Below are positions 1 through 22,514 of a stretch of DNA of 64,000 bases, piece after piece. The stretch covers positions 3,844,001 to 3,908,000 of the forward strand of contig CP126193.1 of the NCBI GenBank assembly GCA_030272155.1, read 5' to 3'. Position 1 is the first letter of the stretch, and each line of letters starts with the position of its first letter. A model generated the notes under the pieces. It was given only the letters and a program-made list of their open reading frames with translations. It made no database searches and was not told the origin of the DNA. The position numbers and the translations under genes were made by a program. Source of the stretch: Tetradesmus obliquus (lineage: Eukaryota > Chlorophyta > Chlorophyceae > Sphaeropleales > Scenedesmaceae).

Positions 1-1693
1 GATGGAAATTGAGGGTGTCGCGCAGACTTGTTTTGGGGAATTGCTTCGACATGACAGATTGTGCTCAAGCAGCCACTGCTCCGCGCATAACCAGTGTTCA
101 GACTGCTGCAACACGCAAATGCTGCTGAAAAGCAGCCTAAATGCCATCATACATGTATAACAGCGTTGCATCAGACTGTTGCGTTACTACTTGACAATCA
201 ACAACCAGCTTTGCAGCTGCAATGATTGTGTAGCCTGCAACATACGCGGCTATCATGTGCAGCTTGGACCATGGGCGGTACCTTCACTGGCAGTGTATGG
301 TGCCTTGTGCTAGTGTTCATCTAAGGTGATCACCTACTTGCTGCCTGTATGACACCTATCCTGGTTGCACAATTCTCCAAACACCCACCAGTCACCACGC
401 ACTTGATCACCTGGACGGCCCAAATGGCAACTACGGCAGCATGCAGCATCGTGCCTGTGGAAGCATGCGTTGTATGCCTGCTGCTGCTTGAGCCACGTTC
501 GCCTCTACTGACAACTTCGTGACACAACCAGCAACTTCTCATCACTATGGTGTATGTTGCTTGTTGTGCAGCTGGCCGGCCACAGGCGCCTGTGAGTCTT
601 CCTTGTGTGTCTCACTGGAGTCACACCTAGTCAAACCAGAAGTTATAGCACTTTTTCGGTGCTTGGCAGCACCTTTTCAGTGCTCCGAGTTGCCCAGTGC
701 ACTGGGCACGTGTGTGGCGGCACTTTTCAGTGCTCCGTCATGCAAGCAAAGTGATTGCTGCTTGGTGCAAGGCGTATCACAGCCTCAGAAGCAGTCGTAT
801 GCATGATCTTGAACTATTGGCCGCTGGTACACAGACAATGTGCCAGGGGCGTGAGGTACACTGGAACACACTGGTGACCTGGGGCTGCAGAATGCATACA
901 GCCAATGTGTAAACACATTCAAGCGCAACAGTACCAAGCCTGAGCAGCATTTGCAGGAAAAAGACACGGTGTGGAGCAGTGCAACCCACGCACAACAACA
1001 GGATGAGGGCTGGGCAGGACCAGGTCCTGCCCAGGCCATCATATGGTTCAAAGACGCAGTAATGCATGTTGTACAGAGACCCAAAGGAAGCACCCTGAGA
1101 ATAGCTTGCAAGAAGCCAACCATTGCTGGTTAAACCGTGCAGCACAATTCGGCTGTGTGGCAAGCCCAGCAAGTGCGAATCTGTACAAAAGCAAGCACTA
1201 TGCAGCAGCTCTAGTGCAGGCAGCTACAGTTGCCAGCCAGAAATCTGGCATGCACACTGCTCCTTGCAGGTACCATTCCTAGAAGAACAGACCCACAGCT
1301 TTCCTGCTCTGCTGGCAGTGCGTTCCACAACTGGGCGCCAGATGCACAGAGTGCTGAAATGATGGCTGGAGTGGCCAATGTGAAGCGTCCGGAGCCAGCG
1401 ACACAATCCCAAAAAACATGCACTCAACACCCATGTAACGCCTGCCCTGCCAGCTCCCTGCATGAAGCTCTTTCAGCTGAATCCACAAATACACACCCAT
1501 CACCCAGGAAGGCCATGCAAGGGCCAGCACAATTTGCAGTGCCAGGCTTGCATGCAATCTGGGGTCCCAATGTACACATCACACACTGCTCACTTACGAC
1601 ACATGTACACATACACAAAAGCGAACCATGAACGGGCATCACCCGCACATACACAGCACACACACCGCCCAATCTATCAACAGCACTGCAAGC
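1..1693. other. Intergenic region downstream of the hydrolase gene
   Basis: I see no convincing gene here. The open frames are short, overlap on both strands and show no domain. It holds small symmetric repeats: an 18-bp perfect palindrome at 691-708, a hairpin with 11-bp arms at 1010-1034, and a direct repeat of about 19 bp (667-687 and 719-737, sharing TTTTCAGTGCTCCG). The 3' UTR of the minus-strand hydrolase must lie just left of 1694. The left part may belong to a gene outside the window. Confidence 0.5.
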
Positions 1694-4600
1694 TCAGATG
1701 CTGTCCTCGCACCCCTCGGCGATCGAGCAGGTCGGGATCACCTCCACTCCATCACTCATCACCACCACCTTACGCTGTACGCCGCCGTTGCTGCTGCTGC
1801 GGCGCCCTTCTCGTGAGCCGCGCCTAGCCAGGGCGCCCTTGAGCGGCTGGCCTGCAGCATACACTGGCCGCTTGTTGTTGCTGGCGTGGCTGCTGCTGTT
1901 GGTGTTCTCCTCGGCAGCTGGCTGCTCTGGCTGCATGTCCTCTCCTTCTGTTGCTGCTGCTGCTGCCTGGGCTGCTGCTGCTGCTGCATCTGCCGCCGCG
2001 CCCTTGGAAAGCACGCTCTTCACCCACTGCTGGCGCGGCGTCTGCTTCTTGACAGGCAGCGAGTACGTCTGCGCAAGGCTGCCGCCTGCTGACACTGCCT
2101 TGCCAGGCACCGCTGACCCGACAGCAGCAGCTGCTGCATTGCTCTGCTGTGCTCCCGCCAGTGCGCCGCCAGCGCTCTTGGACCTGGCGCTGTCCGGGGC
2201 AAAGCGGCTGCGCAGGCCACTGCCGCCGCCGCTGCGGCTGCTGGCCATGTGTGCCGTGGGGCTGTTGACGCCATTGGTGCCCATGGTGGACAGCATGGCA
2301 GTGAGGTTGCCCGTGAAGGTGCGCACCAGGTTGTTGGTGTGATCCTCGACGTACCTGGAAGTGGCAGAAGGAAGAGGTGCAGCAACGGAAAGTTTGCTTG
2401 AGCGGACAGTGTCAAGGGCGATGTATCTTCTACCCGCCTGTCAGGGTCCTGGACATTCTGTGTGTGTGCTGCTCGCAAACGAACCTCACCTGTTGCCAGC
2501 CTTGGTGGTGTGCAGCCGCACTTTGGTCGCCCCGATCGCGTTGTGCACCAGCGTGATGGTGGTCTTCAGCACGGGCCGCGCCAGGCCCACCACTGCGTTG
2601 CCGCTGCGCGCAAGCATGGCCCGCAGCTCGCCCATGATGGCCTGCTTCACCTCCGACTTGATCAGGAACTCGCCGTGCGTCAGGTCGGTGTTGTAGTGCA
2701 CCTGAATGACAGACATGTGGCAAGTTGCGACGGCACGCAAAACATGCCCAAAGGGTGCAGCGGATGAGTCGATGCAAAATTGCACAGCAGAGCCGCCACC
2801 CAGCCACTGCACTGAGAGCAGTCCTCACCTTTACGTGGCCGCAGCGCTCCAGCATGGCCTGCACCTGGCGTGCGTTCATGAGGTCGTCGCGGCCGCTGAG
2901 CAGCACCACGCTGCCTGCCGCCAGGTCCTCGGGCCACAGGTTGAGGTCGGTCCAGAAGAAGCCGCGGCTGAAGGTGGCGCACACGTGCAGCTCGTGGCTG
3001 GCCATGTACACGGCAGACTTCTTGACAAAGTCCACCACGCTGTGGTAGCAGGCAGAGAAGGGGAAGAGACCGGGATGTCAGACTGTTTTAGGTCAAGCAT
3101 GCATGCTACAGGCATGACCTGAGGTGCTGTCATGATGCAGGCTGTTACTGCATGCTTGCAGGACAGGAATACTTGTGATGGCAATGTGGCGTCAGCAGCA
3201 TCTGGCAGCTACTCACTGGTGCAGGCCCTTCCACTGTGGCGCGTTGTACAGGAAGTTGGACAGCAGCTGGGGCATGAACATGCCAAAGCACACTGGGTCG
3301 ATCAGGCACAAACTGTGCACGCGCTTGCGGTGCAGGCGTGCCAGGCGGCCGGCAATGAAGGTGCCTGCAGCAACAGCATGGTGACAATACTCAGTGACAG
3401 TTAGCAAGAGCCGCCGCTAGGCTGCAAAGGGACCGTGGCACTGCAACTTTGATACACTTCTGCCTGCTGACACACCGCACAGTCATGCAGCTGCACCCAC
3501 ACAGCTGAGCAGCTGGCAGCCTCACCGTATGAGTGCCCGATCACGCAAGCCTCCTCCACGCCCAGCTTGTCCATGATGCCCACCACCGCGCCCACCACCT
3601 CGTCTGTGGTAGACACCGCGCCCAGGCGCATCGCCACGGCAGCGCACTCCACCACGATCAGCGGGTGGCCCAGCGCCATCACCTGCAGCATCATCTCCAG
3701 GTAGGCTGCGGCAGCAGCAGCAGGACAGAGGTAAGAGGTGGGCAGCCAGGAATGACAGGGGCTGCCATCCACATATGAGTGATACACAGGCATCAAGTTG
3801 AAGCCCACCATGCCAAGCATGCAATGTATCTGTAGTGCATGCTGCTGGGCTCCAACCTCGCTCACGCACCTGGCAGGCCGCCCACGCCGTGCAGGAACAG
3901 CACCGGCATGTCCTTGCCGCCCAGGCCAGACTCCAGCGCGTCCTCCAGCGGGTTGGGCATGGTCTTCAGCATCACGCTCGTGTGCGTGCTCAGGTACGGC
4001 ACCAGCGGCGGCTGCACGGGCGCGGCAACAGCCTGGCGGCGCGCTGCCATGCGCGCGCGCCAGCCGCTGCGTGGCTTCTGCGCTGCAGGCGCTGCTGGAG
4101 CTGCAGCTGCTGGGATGATGGGGATGGACGCGCCGTGCACTGCAGACGCTGCATTGATGCTGGCTGCAAGGAAGTCTGCGTCGGCTGCCAGCTTTGCTGC
4201 CCAGTCCACTCCTGCTGCGGCAAACGGCGATGACTTGGAGCGCTGCATGCCGCTGGCACCTGCAACCATAGCTGCGCCTGCTGCACCGCCTTCAGATGTC
4301 GACGCTGCAGCTGAGGCGTTGGCTGCTGCTGCTGCAAACACTGCTGGTGATGACTTGGCTGACTTGGCAGCCTCTGGCACTGGCGCAGCAGGTGCAGCAG
4401 CGCCGCCAACAGAGGGAGAGCCTGCAGACATGGCGCTGAGAGCTGACGCCACAGATGCATCCGAGATAGAGGAGCCAGAGGAGCAGCTGCGGTCTGTTGC
4501 GTTGGTCCTGTTGCCCATGTTGAGGGTGAAGTAGGCCATGTTCCTGCAGGGAAGCAGTTGCAACAGGTTGGGTGGTGAGACAGCGCATGCATAAGGATCA

Positions 4601-5972
4601 GGCAGCTGCTGCTTGCACATGCTGTGTCAGTTCACACTGCCAGTACAGCGACACTGCCTCGGCGGCCTACGGCATCATCAGTATGCAGGTGCTGTCAGGA
4701 TACCATGCAACAATGCAGTGTTCCTGCAAGCATGGCATTGCTGCACTCACTCGTGTCTGTGCTGCTCAAAGCCCCAGCGCTTCAGCATCTGCCGCGCCAG
4801 CCAGCCCACAGCAGCCGTAGCCATGTAGAAGGCCAGCGGGCGCCAGCTGGCCTTGAGCGGCTCCCACAGGTGGCCCATGAACTTGACATGCGGCGCGTGG
4901 CCAGGCTCCAGCTTGAGGTGCCACACAGACTCCAGCTCCTCCACCATCTGAGGCAGGATGTGGCCCAGGCCCTCATCGTGCATCTCTTGCCTGCAGGAAA
5001 CAGCCAGCACATAGCATGAGCATTGGTGCCGCAAGCTACTGGTGTTGATGATGCAGTAAGTAGCTGTGTTGTGCTGGTGCAGAGCTGGCTTGTTGGCTGC
5101 TGCAACTACTGCAGGATAGTTGTGCTCACAGCTCCCTGCTCATGGCATCCAGCATGTAACGGCTGCTGCTGTAGCTACCTCCGCATGCTGTTGCTGCTGA
5201 TACTGGTTCAGGACTGTGATTGGCTAGTCACACTGCTGTGCAAGCACAATTGCGTCTCTGTCTCTCTGTCAGGGAAAGAACGTGCAAGCTGCAAACCTCT
5301 CTCTGGTGACTGCAAATGACATGTTTGGAGCAGTAGCTGTTGCTACTGCACTACTGGCAGCTTGTGCCTGCTGCTGTTCTGCTGGGGTCAGCGCACGTGC
5401 CAGCACTCACAGTGTACGGTACCAGAATGCATATGCCAAAAACTCCTCGGCATTGCCTGCATGCACCACACGGGCCCGGCAGACGTCAGCAGTGAGCCGA
5501 TGCAAAGATCTGGCGACGGGCATTGGGAGGCTGTCATTTGATGCACATTTACACCAATGCTCATATTTAAGCTCGAAAGAGACAGCCATTGCTCACCTTT
5601 CTTCACGTCTTCTGATTTGGCGCCAAGGAACCAGCCCGCAAAGTACATAGGGATGTCCAGGTCCGGTGTCTGCTTAAAGTACTTAATGCAGCGTTTGAAA
5701 GCTTTCATGGCATCGTGCTTGCTTGGCCTGTGGGGAACCGGCTGCTTGTTGAGCTCCGCCCAGCGGGGCCTCCAGTAGAATGTGTAGAACAGCGCCTCTA
5801 TGGCCACGTAAAGGGCCACTAGGTTCCATCTTAGCGGCCAAAGTATCTGAAAGAAGACGAAGAGGACTGATAGAATGGACACCCCGCCAATAGCGCGGAC
5901 AGGCGACTTGCGGTCGAGCCTTAAGAGCGTGTCGCTTGCTGCTGACTGTGGCTCAGCAAGCAGGGCATCCAT
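1694..5972 (-). CDS. Membrane-anchored alpha/beta hydrolase (lipase/esterase-like)
   Basis: Eight exons join in frame: 5597-5972, 4751-4985, 3870-4543, 3526-3705, 3217-3364, 2829-3039, 2490-2701 and 1694-2354, giving about 898 residues. The N-terminus has two hydrophobic stretches (residues about 25-65, ALYVAIEALFYTFYW), so membrane attachment is likely. A low-complexity Ser/Ala segment follows. The catalytic domain then begins at VLFLHGVGG (oxyanion loop) and has the nucleophile elbow GHSYGT, an acid candidate in LLSGRDDLMNA and a His candidate in TDLTHGEF. The last roughly 200 residues are Ala/Ser/Gln-rich and probably disordered. The fold and triad are seen directly; a lipid-ester substrate is inference. 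Intron 1 only keeps frame if its acceptor is GCAAG before AGATGC rather than the CAG a few bases earlier, so that junction is less sure. The substrate class is not determinable from sequence. Confidence 0.85.
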
Positions 5973-6553
5973 TTGTGTTCTTATACGTCAACTAAGCGCC
6001 TCAGCGGCCAGCTCATGCACTGCCTGCATAGAGCAGGATGAGATGTGAGGAACTGGCACCGCTTGCACACTCAACTTTCTGCAGTCCATGTGCAACTCGC
6101 TCCTGCCTCATAGACAACTCGCAACCGAATTAACAGCCGGTGGTTCAGCAAACACATGAAACCAGTCGGCTGACAATGAGTCCCGAGAAAGTGACAAGGT
6201 TCTGTTGCAGTTCAACCGGAGCTGAACAAACTAATGATTGAGTAGAAAAACATGTTCTAGCCTGAATCCTGAGAAACTGGCAGAAGTTCGCTCATGGGCC
6301 GGCTGAGAGCGCACTGGCTGTTTGGGCGGGATGTGTCGGATCAGGCTTCAGGGCCTCAACACACGGTGCAGCTTTTATGATGTAGGTATGCTCAACCTAT
6401 AGAAGTATTCTCGCGTCCCAAGTGCTTGAAAATTTTCTGGTGATGACGTGCGTCGGCCTGATACCACTGATCAGATCAAATAGGTGTTACACCAACACGT
6501 TGTGTGGACAGACAGAGTGCATTGGGACGCATGCAGGCATGCTAGCGGCGTGG

Positions 6554-6572
6554 GTTCAACTTCAAGTTGAAC
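6554..6572. repeat. Perfect 19-bp palindrome
   Basis: GTTCAACTT and AAGTTGAAC flank a single C. It lies about 580 bp upstream of the hydrolase start, so a protein-binding site is possible but unproven. Confidence 0.6.
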
Positions 6573-6773
6573 TTGAATGTTTGCATTAGGTTGCATGCAG
6601 ACCCTGTGTGGCAGGCGTCAGACAACCGCGACCCTTGCAGGCTATTTTGTCTCATGCAGGGTCAGCTCAACCGACCTAGTCAACAGGCAAACGTTACATC
6701 ATGGCCATGAAGGCACCAATGTGCCATTTGTCTCGTGTAGCTGTAACATCTGTGTGTCGCAAATGGATTTTAC

Positions 6774-6830
6774 ACACAAATATCCTTGATCATACAAATA
6801 TCCTTGAGCATACAAATATCCTTGACATAC
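6774..6830. repeat. 18-bp tandem repeat, about 3 copies
   Basis: The unit is ATACAAATATCCTTGAGC with small changes at the last bases. It is AT-rich unlike its surroundings and sits in the probable 3' UTR of the SNAPC1-like gene. Confidence 0.7.
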
Positions 6831-6989
6831 AATGTGTGCAGTGGTTGCCGCAGTGCGACATACATGATACATCAAGTTCTGCCTCTCTCCATCAAACTCT
6901 GCCACATGACCAGGCAGCAAAGCTCTTTGGTCTCTTGTGATACACAGGCAAGAAAGTGAAACAGCACAATACCAGATCAACCAGCCTGA

Positions 6990-9766
6990 TCACGGCATGT
7001 CCTCGTCGTCATCTGCCTGCATCAGCATCGCGTCATGCGACCGGAACCACTGCTCGGCCAGCACCAGCGTGTGCTGCCGCCGCTCGCGCTGCAGCTGCAG
7101 CACCTGCGCAGCAGCGCCAAGCCCCTGCACAGACCCTTCGCTCTCATCCTCCTGCAGCTCCTGCAGCTCAGCAGGCTGCAGCACACCAGCTGCACACAGC
7201 TCCTGCAAGTACTGCCAGCCCTGCTGCTGCTGCTGCCTCAGCATCGCCGCATACGCTGCTGACCCAGCCCTGGACGCCCCCTTGCTGGCGCCTGCCGCTT
7301 TGCGCTGCTGCTGCTGCACGCTGCCAGCAAGCTTCCGCAGGTGCGCGCTGCTGCTGCCCTCCTTGGCTGCTGCTCTCCCTGCATCCTCAGCCTCCTGCAG
7401 GGCCTGCTGCTGCTTGTTGAGTGCCTGCCGCACATACCCAGGCTTCCTGCTAGGATCCAGCAGCACCAGCATCTGCGCTGCCTCGTCACCAGCCAGCTGC
7501 GACAGGTTCGTACCAAAGTTGCGGTCAAACAGCTCTGGAATGCCAGCAGCCCTCGCTGCTTCAGCCGCTGCTGCTGCTTGCTGCTGCCGCTCCTGCTGCT
7601 GCTTCTCCTGCTGCTGTTGCTCCTGCAGCAGCAGCAAGGCTCTCTGTGACCGGTCAACACCTGGAGACTCTGAATTCTGCTTCTTGCGCTTGCTGGCGCT
7701 TTCCGCCTTGCCCTTCCCGCCTCTCTTACGGCCCTGCTGCTGATCTTGATCCTGCTGCTCCTGCAGCTGCTGCTGCTGCTGCTGCCGCTGGTCATCCCCA
7801 GGCACCTGCAGCTCCTTAATGCGCAGCAGCGGCTCAAAGATGGCCTGCCGGGCACTGCCATACTTGCCGCACAGCGCCTGCAGGCTGCGGAAGTTTGCCA
7901 GGCTGCGCAGCGCAGTCTTGATGTGGAACAGCGCCTCCCTGTGCACCACAGGGTCCACAGACCGCGGGTTGGCACGCAGGCTGCGCGCCGCATTGGCTGC
8001 CGCATGCACTGCTGCAACACGCGCGCCATTGTGTGCGCGCGCCGCTGCCCTGTTTGCTGCAGCTAGGCCGAGCCCAAGGTCTGGGTAGCGGGGCTTGGGG
8101 GGAGCCAGCCATGTTGGCAGCTGCGGCGCCCAGTGCACCGGCCGCCTGAACTGCCCGACCAAGAAACGCTGGCGCGCTAGCAGCAGCTGCAGCGCACCCA
8201 GCGCATCTGCACCAGCAGCACCAGCTGCACTGAACTGCACCGCGGCCTGCTGCAGCAGCTGCAGCTGCTGCAGCGAGGTGTAGATGGCAGCAGGGGGCAG
8301 GTTGAGCTGCGTGTCATGCAAGCAGTGCAGCATGAACACCACACCTGCCTTCACTGCCACCGGCACAGTCATAGCTGGGCGCTGCTGCTGCTGCTGCGGT
8401 TGAGGATGCTGCTGCGCTGCTGCGAGCTTATTTACTGCTGCTGCCGTCCCTGCCGCTGCCGCTCCTGCTGGCTGAGCGACAGCAGCTGGGGGAAGAGCTG
8501 CTGCCGCTGCCGCTGCTGCTGCGTCAGGTTCTGCATCATCCTGCAACCCCTCTGCCTCGTCAAAGATGGCCAGCAAGTCGTTAAAGAAGTCGTCATCATC
8601 CAGCTCATCATCATCCAGCTCATCATCATTCGAAGCAAGCATATCCATCCCAGCTGCTCCAGGGTCGAGCAAGTGCTGCGGCCCGAGCAAGCACGCTGAC
8701 TGCTGCTGCTGCTGCTGCTGCTGCAGTGATGCCCCCAACAGAGGCAACTGCAACTCTGGCACCTGCTGTGGCTGTAGCTTCACCTCTAACTGCTGCTGCT
8801 GCTGCTGCCCTAAAACACCGCCACCGACAGCATCGCCGTCCAGCAACAGCTCATTGTTGAGCTGCAATGAGTTTGCTGATGATGTCTGCCGTATGGTGCA
8901 TGGCTGTTGCTGCACAGGCACTGCTGCAGGGACACATGCTGCACCAGCTGCTGCTGTTGTTGCAACGCCAGCAGCTGCTTTTGCTGCAGCACCCGCGGCT
9001 GCACCTGCAGCTAGTGCTGTCTGCTCCACTCCAGCCAAGCTCCACCGCTGCTGTTGCTTGGCCGCAGCTTGCGATCCAGCTGCAGCTGCTCCGGCTGCAG
9101 CAGCTGCTGCCTTGTCCACATGCATCAGCCATAGTGCAGAGCTGGCTGGTGCTGTTGGGCTGAGAAGATCCAGCCTGTTGAGCGCTGTTGCGTACAGCAG
9201 CTGTGTGTACTCAGGGCTGTGCTCGCAGCCAGAGTACGCCTGCAGGTTGCAAGGCGGCGCGGCAGCAGCGAGTCAGCAACCCAAGAGCTATGGCATGGCA
9301 TGCAACATAGACTGATTGACTGGGCCCTCTCATCCTGAGAAGGAAACTTCAAGGGATGCACATATGAAGCATGCATCACATGCAAGGGTAATTAGCATGG
9401 CATGCAGCTGCTGCTGCTGCTGCTCTGTTGCGTGCGACATGACTGCCACATGTTTGCAGGAGCACAGCACCCACCTGATGTAAGTAAGCATATCCGCCAG
9501 CCCTGAACAGGCGTTTAAAGGTGAGATATGAAAGGGTCTGCTCAAGCTGGGCCTGCAGCAGCAGTGGCAGCAGCAGCACCAGCACAGCAGGGTGTGTTGA
9601 GAGTCTGCATGCGGCGGCAGAGCACGTCCTGAAGAAATTAAAGCATTCACCATAGCACATACACTCGTCCGTGCCCGCGCATGTGCCTTACCTGAAGAGC
9701 AAACGCATCTATCAGGGAGTTGATGTCGCGCTCAAACCCATACAAGTGCTCAGGCCCACACTGCAT
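6990..9766 (-). CDS. SNAPC1/SNAP43-like subunit of the snRNA-activating protein complex
   Basis: Three exons (9692-9766, 9475-9552, 6990-9239) join in phase 0 and encode about 799 residues. The N-terminus (MQCGPEHLYGFERDINSL, then LSYLTFKRLFRAGGYAYLH and PEYTQLLYATALNRL) and the later block GVVFMLHCLHDTQLNLPP followed by a Tyr-Thr-Ser helix match the SNAP43 N-terminal domain. That domain scaffolds SNAPc on the proximal sequence element of snRNA genes for Pol II and Pol III. The two halves are separated by about 280 residues of Ala/Gln runs and an acidic patch (DDELDDDELDDDDFF). The C-terminal third is Gln-rich with a basic stretch (RKRGGKGKAESASKRKK) that could be a nuclear signal. Intron 1 holds a CTG-rich open stretch that I read as intronic because its phase-0 frame meets a stop. 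The gene is head to head with SMC3, 497 bp apart. Confidence 0.75.
8566..8640 (-). repeat. Acidic Asp/Glu repeat inside the SNAPC1-like protein
   Basis: A short tandem ATCATC-type repeat on the plus strand encodes the DDELDDDELDDDDFF patch. It lies inside the low-complexity insert that splits the conserved domain. Confidence 0.6.
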
Positions 9767-10263
9767 CTTCCTAACATGTTGGAATGACCATCACGTGTAG
9801 ACCCGGTTGACAAGTTTCACTTTTGCTCAGCTGCTGGTAGAGAAAGCCTGTTCCATACACAAGCAGCTTCAGCAGCCTGTCAGCAGCATTTTTCACAAAA
9901 AAAAAAAAACCTGGAACGCGAAATGCAGCACAAACCATCAAGTTGTATTCGCCCGCAGAAGCTTCATATCCGAACACCAGGTACTGACAGTGACATCCTG
10001 CTGAGCCCTGTACACTCGCCGCCCGTTCCGATGCCCATGAGGACTGGCATCAGCATCTGAACGCTTCGCTGCTTAGTACTGCGCACTCTGGACACGCATG
10101 CGTTGGTTGCGTTTCAAACTGTGGACACTTACCTCACTGCTGCTCAGCACAGCATGCAGCTGCTCAAGTAACCTTGTTGCAGCAGTTCATGTATCACAGA
10201 GCATAAATCAAGCATAAACGCTATCCTGGAGGGCGCAGCTGGGCTCTGCAGCCGTAGGACACT
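9767..10263. promoter_or_regulatory. Head-to-head promoter region, SNAPC1-like / SMC3
   Basis: 497 bp separate the two start codons, so both 5' UTRs and promoters lie here. The only notable elements are a run of 13 A at about 9898-9910 and lower triplet-repeat content than in the genes. I see no clear TATA box for either side. Confidence 0.45.
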
Positions 10264-21111
<10,848 letters not shown>

Positions 21112-22514
21112 TTGCTTTGGTGGCGTGCTCGACTTTCAGCGATGGCTTTATTACCTTATGACTGCCGGGACTCGACACAGCACATGTGTTGCCGAACCTG
21201 TGTCCTTTACTTCTGTACAGCACTACTGTGCAGGTCAGTGGCCTCGCATCATGACTGACGGCTAGCCCGTGTCATGCTGCCTGACCAGGCAGCTGGCAGA
21301 CAGATAGTTTGCAAGCATCACAACAACATACATGTACATGATGACATGTTTCTTGGCTTTTTGACTTTGATATCCTGGAACCTACTTGTGCGTGTCATGG
21401 CTGGTAGAAGTCCTCGGGCTGTTGCTGGTGTGCTTCATGAGAGGGTGATGTGGAGCGCCGCTGGCCATGGTGGCAGATGTGCCGTTGCTAGAGGTGAAGC
21501 TGGCTGAGCGCTTCCGCGCAGGGCAAGCACCAGATGTTGCATTATGCTTATGCTTGTAATGAATGCAACCGGCAACTTTCTTTATACCAGCACAAGACGT
21601 CCTGCAGGGCTCGCATATGCGCTTGCTGTGTTGCATCCACCTTGCTCTGCTGCAGCCTAGCTTAGCAGTGGTGCCAGGGCTACATGTAAACTTGGGATGT
21701 TTTCTCGGGATGCATGTGTCATGTGAGCCTCATTAGGGGTGGTTGTGCACAGTAAGCTGCTGTGGCTCTATGTGATGTATTGACTTTTGACACTTTGCAT
21801 GTGTGCGAAACCTTGGATCAGGCCACACAAGTGTTCAGGGACCCCATAGGCTATTGTTTTTGTTGATCTTAAGCTGTGGTCCAGGCTCGTTGTATTTTGA
21901 TGTAAAGCATCACGCATACAGTTGAGCCAGTTGCCGGACACACCAGGGATGAGACGACTGTTCAGCTAGGCAGTGCCATGGCGGTCATGCTGCAGGGGCT
22001 CTGTTTGCCCGTGCCAATCCCGTCTGCTGCATGATACTTTGCGGCAGTGTGAAATCATGCAATATAAAAGAAGGCCACAGGCCCACCCAGGAAGGAGCCA
22101 CAAGGCTTTGAAGGTGTCCCCCCAGTGCTGATGTGGCTGCTGCAGTTACGACTGCGACCACACCAAGAGCACCCCACATGCGTTCCAAACAAAAATGTTG
22201 CTTATTATAGACTCTCCATTCTCAAACCCTTCAGGTTCAGGCTGAGAAGGGTAAACTTCGCATCAGGTTCCGCGCAAGCAGAAGTGACAACCGAACTGGT
22301 TGCTGCATGCGGCAGCTGTGAGCTCCGCTTACACGTCGAAGATCATACGTTTTGACAGTCAGCAGTGGGGTTGATAGTCGTCACGGATTTGCCACGAGCA
22401 TCTTGGTTACTTCTGCTCCTCTCAGCTGGACCCGTGCTCTGAACTTCTGCGCTTACCCACGTAATAGTGTTCCGTGGACCAGGTTTTAACAAATCGTCTC
22501 AGTAGTTTGTGGTC
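21112..22514. other. Intergenic: SMC3 3' UTR and dehydrogenase promoter
   Basis: I see no gene in this 1.4 kb. It is less triplet-rich than the genes. TGTAA at 21555-21559 is a good candidate for the SMC3 polyadenylation signal (about 445 bp after the stop). The right half must hold the promoter and 5' UTR of the dehydrogenase. Confidence 0.5.
21555..21559 (+). promoter_or_regulatory. Candidate TGTAA polyadenylation signal of SMC3
   Basis: TGTAA is the usual green-algal poly(A) signal. This is the first convincing plus-strand copy after the SMC3 stop. Confidence 0.4.

Larger units (their letters stand above)
5973..6989. other. Intergenic: hydrolase promoter side and SNAPC1-like 3' side
   Basis: Both flanking genes are on the minus strand, so this holds the upstream region of the hydrolase (right of 5972) and the 3' UTR of the SNAPC1-like gene (left of 6990). 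TTACA at about 6769 is TGTAA on the minus strand and could be its polyadenylation signal. A perfect 19-bp palindrome lies at 6554-6572 and an 18-bp tandem repeat at about 6774-6830. I see no gene. Confidence 0.5.

Noticed and set aside
6937..9315. Plus-strand Ser/Cys/Ala-rich ORFs opposite the SNAPC1-like gene
   Set aside because: They are antisense readings of CAG-rich coding sequence (CTG gives Leu, TGC gives Cys, GCT gives Ala), and conserved motifs are only on the minus strand.
9376..9660. Extra SNAPC1-like exon reading through the CTG-rich stretch at 9553-9640
   Set aside because: From the phase of exon 1 the frame meets a stop, whereas starting after the CTGCAG at 9553 gives the conserved sequence in phase.
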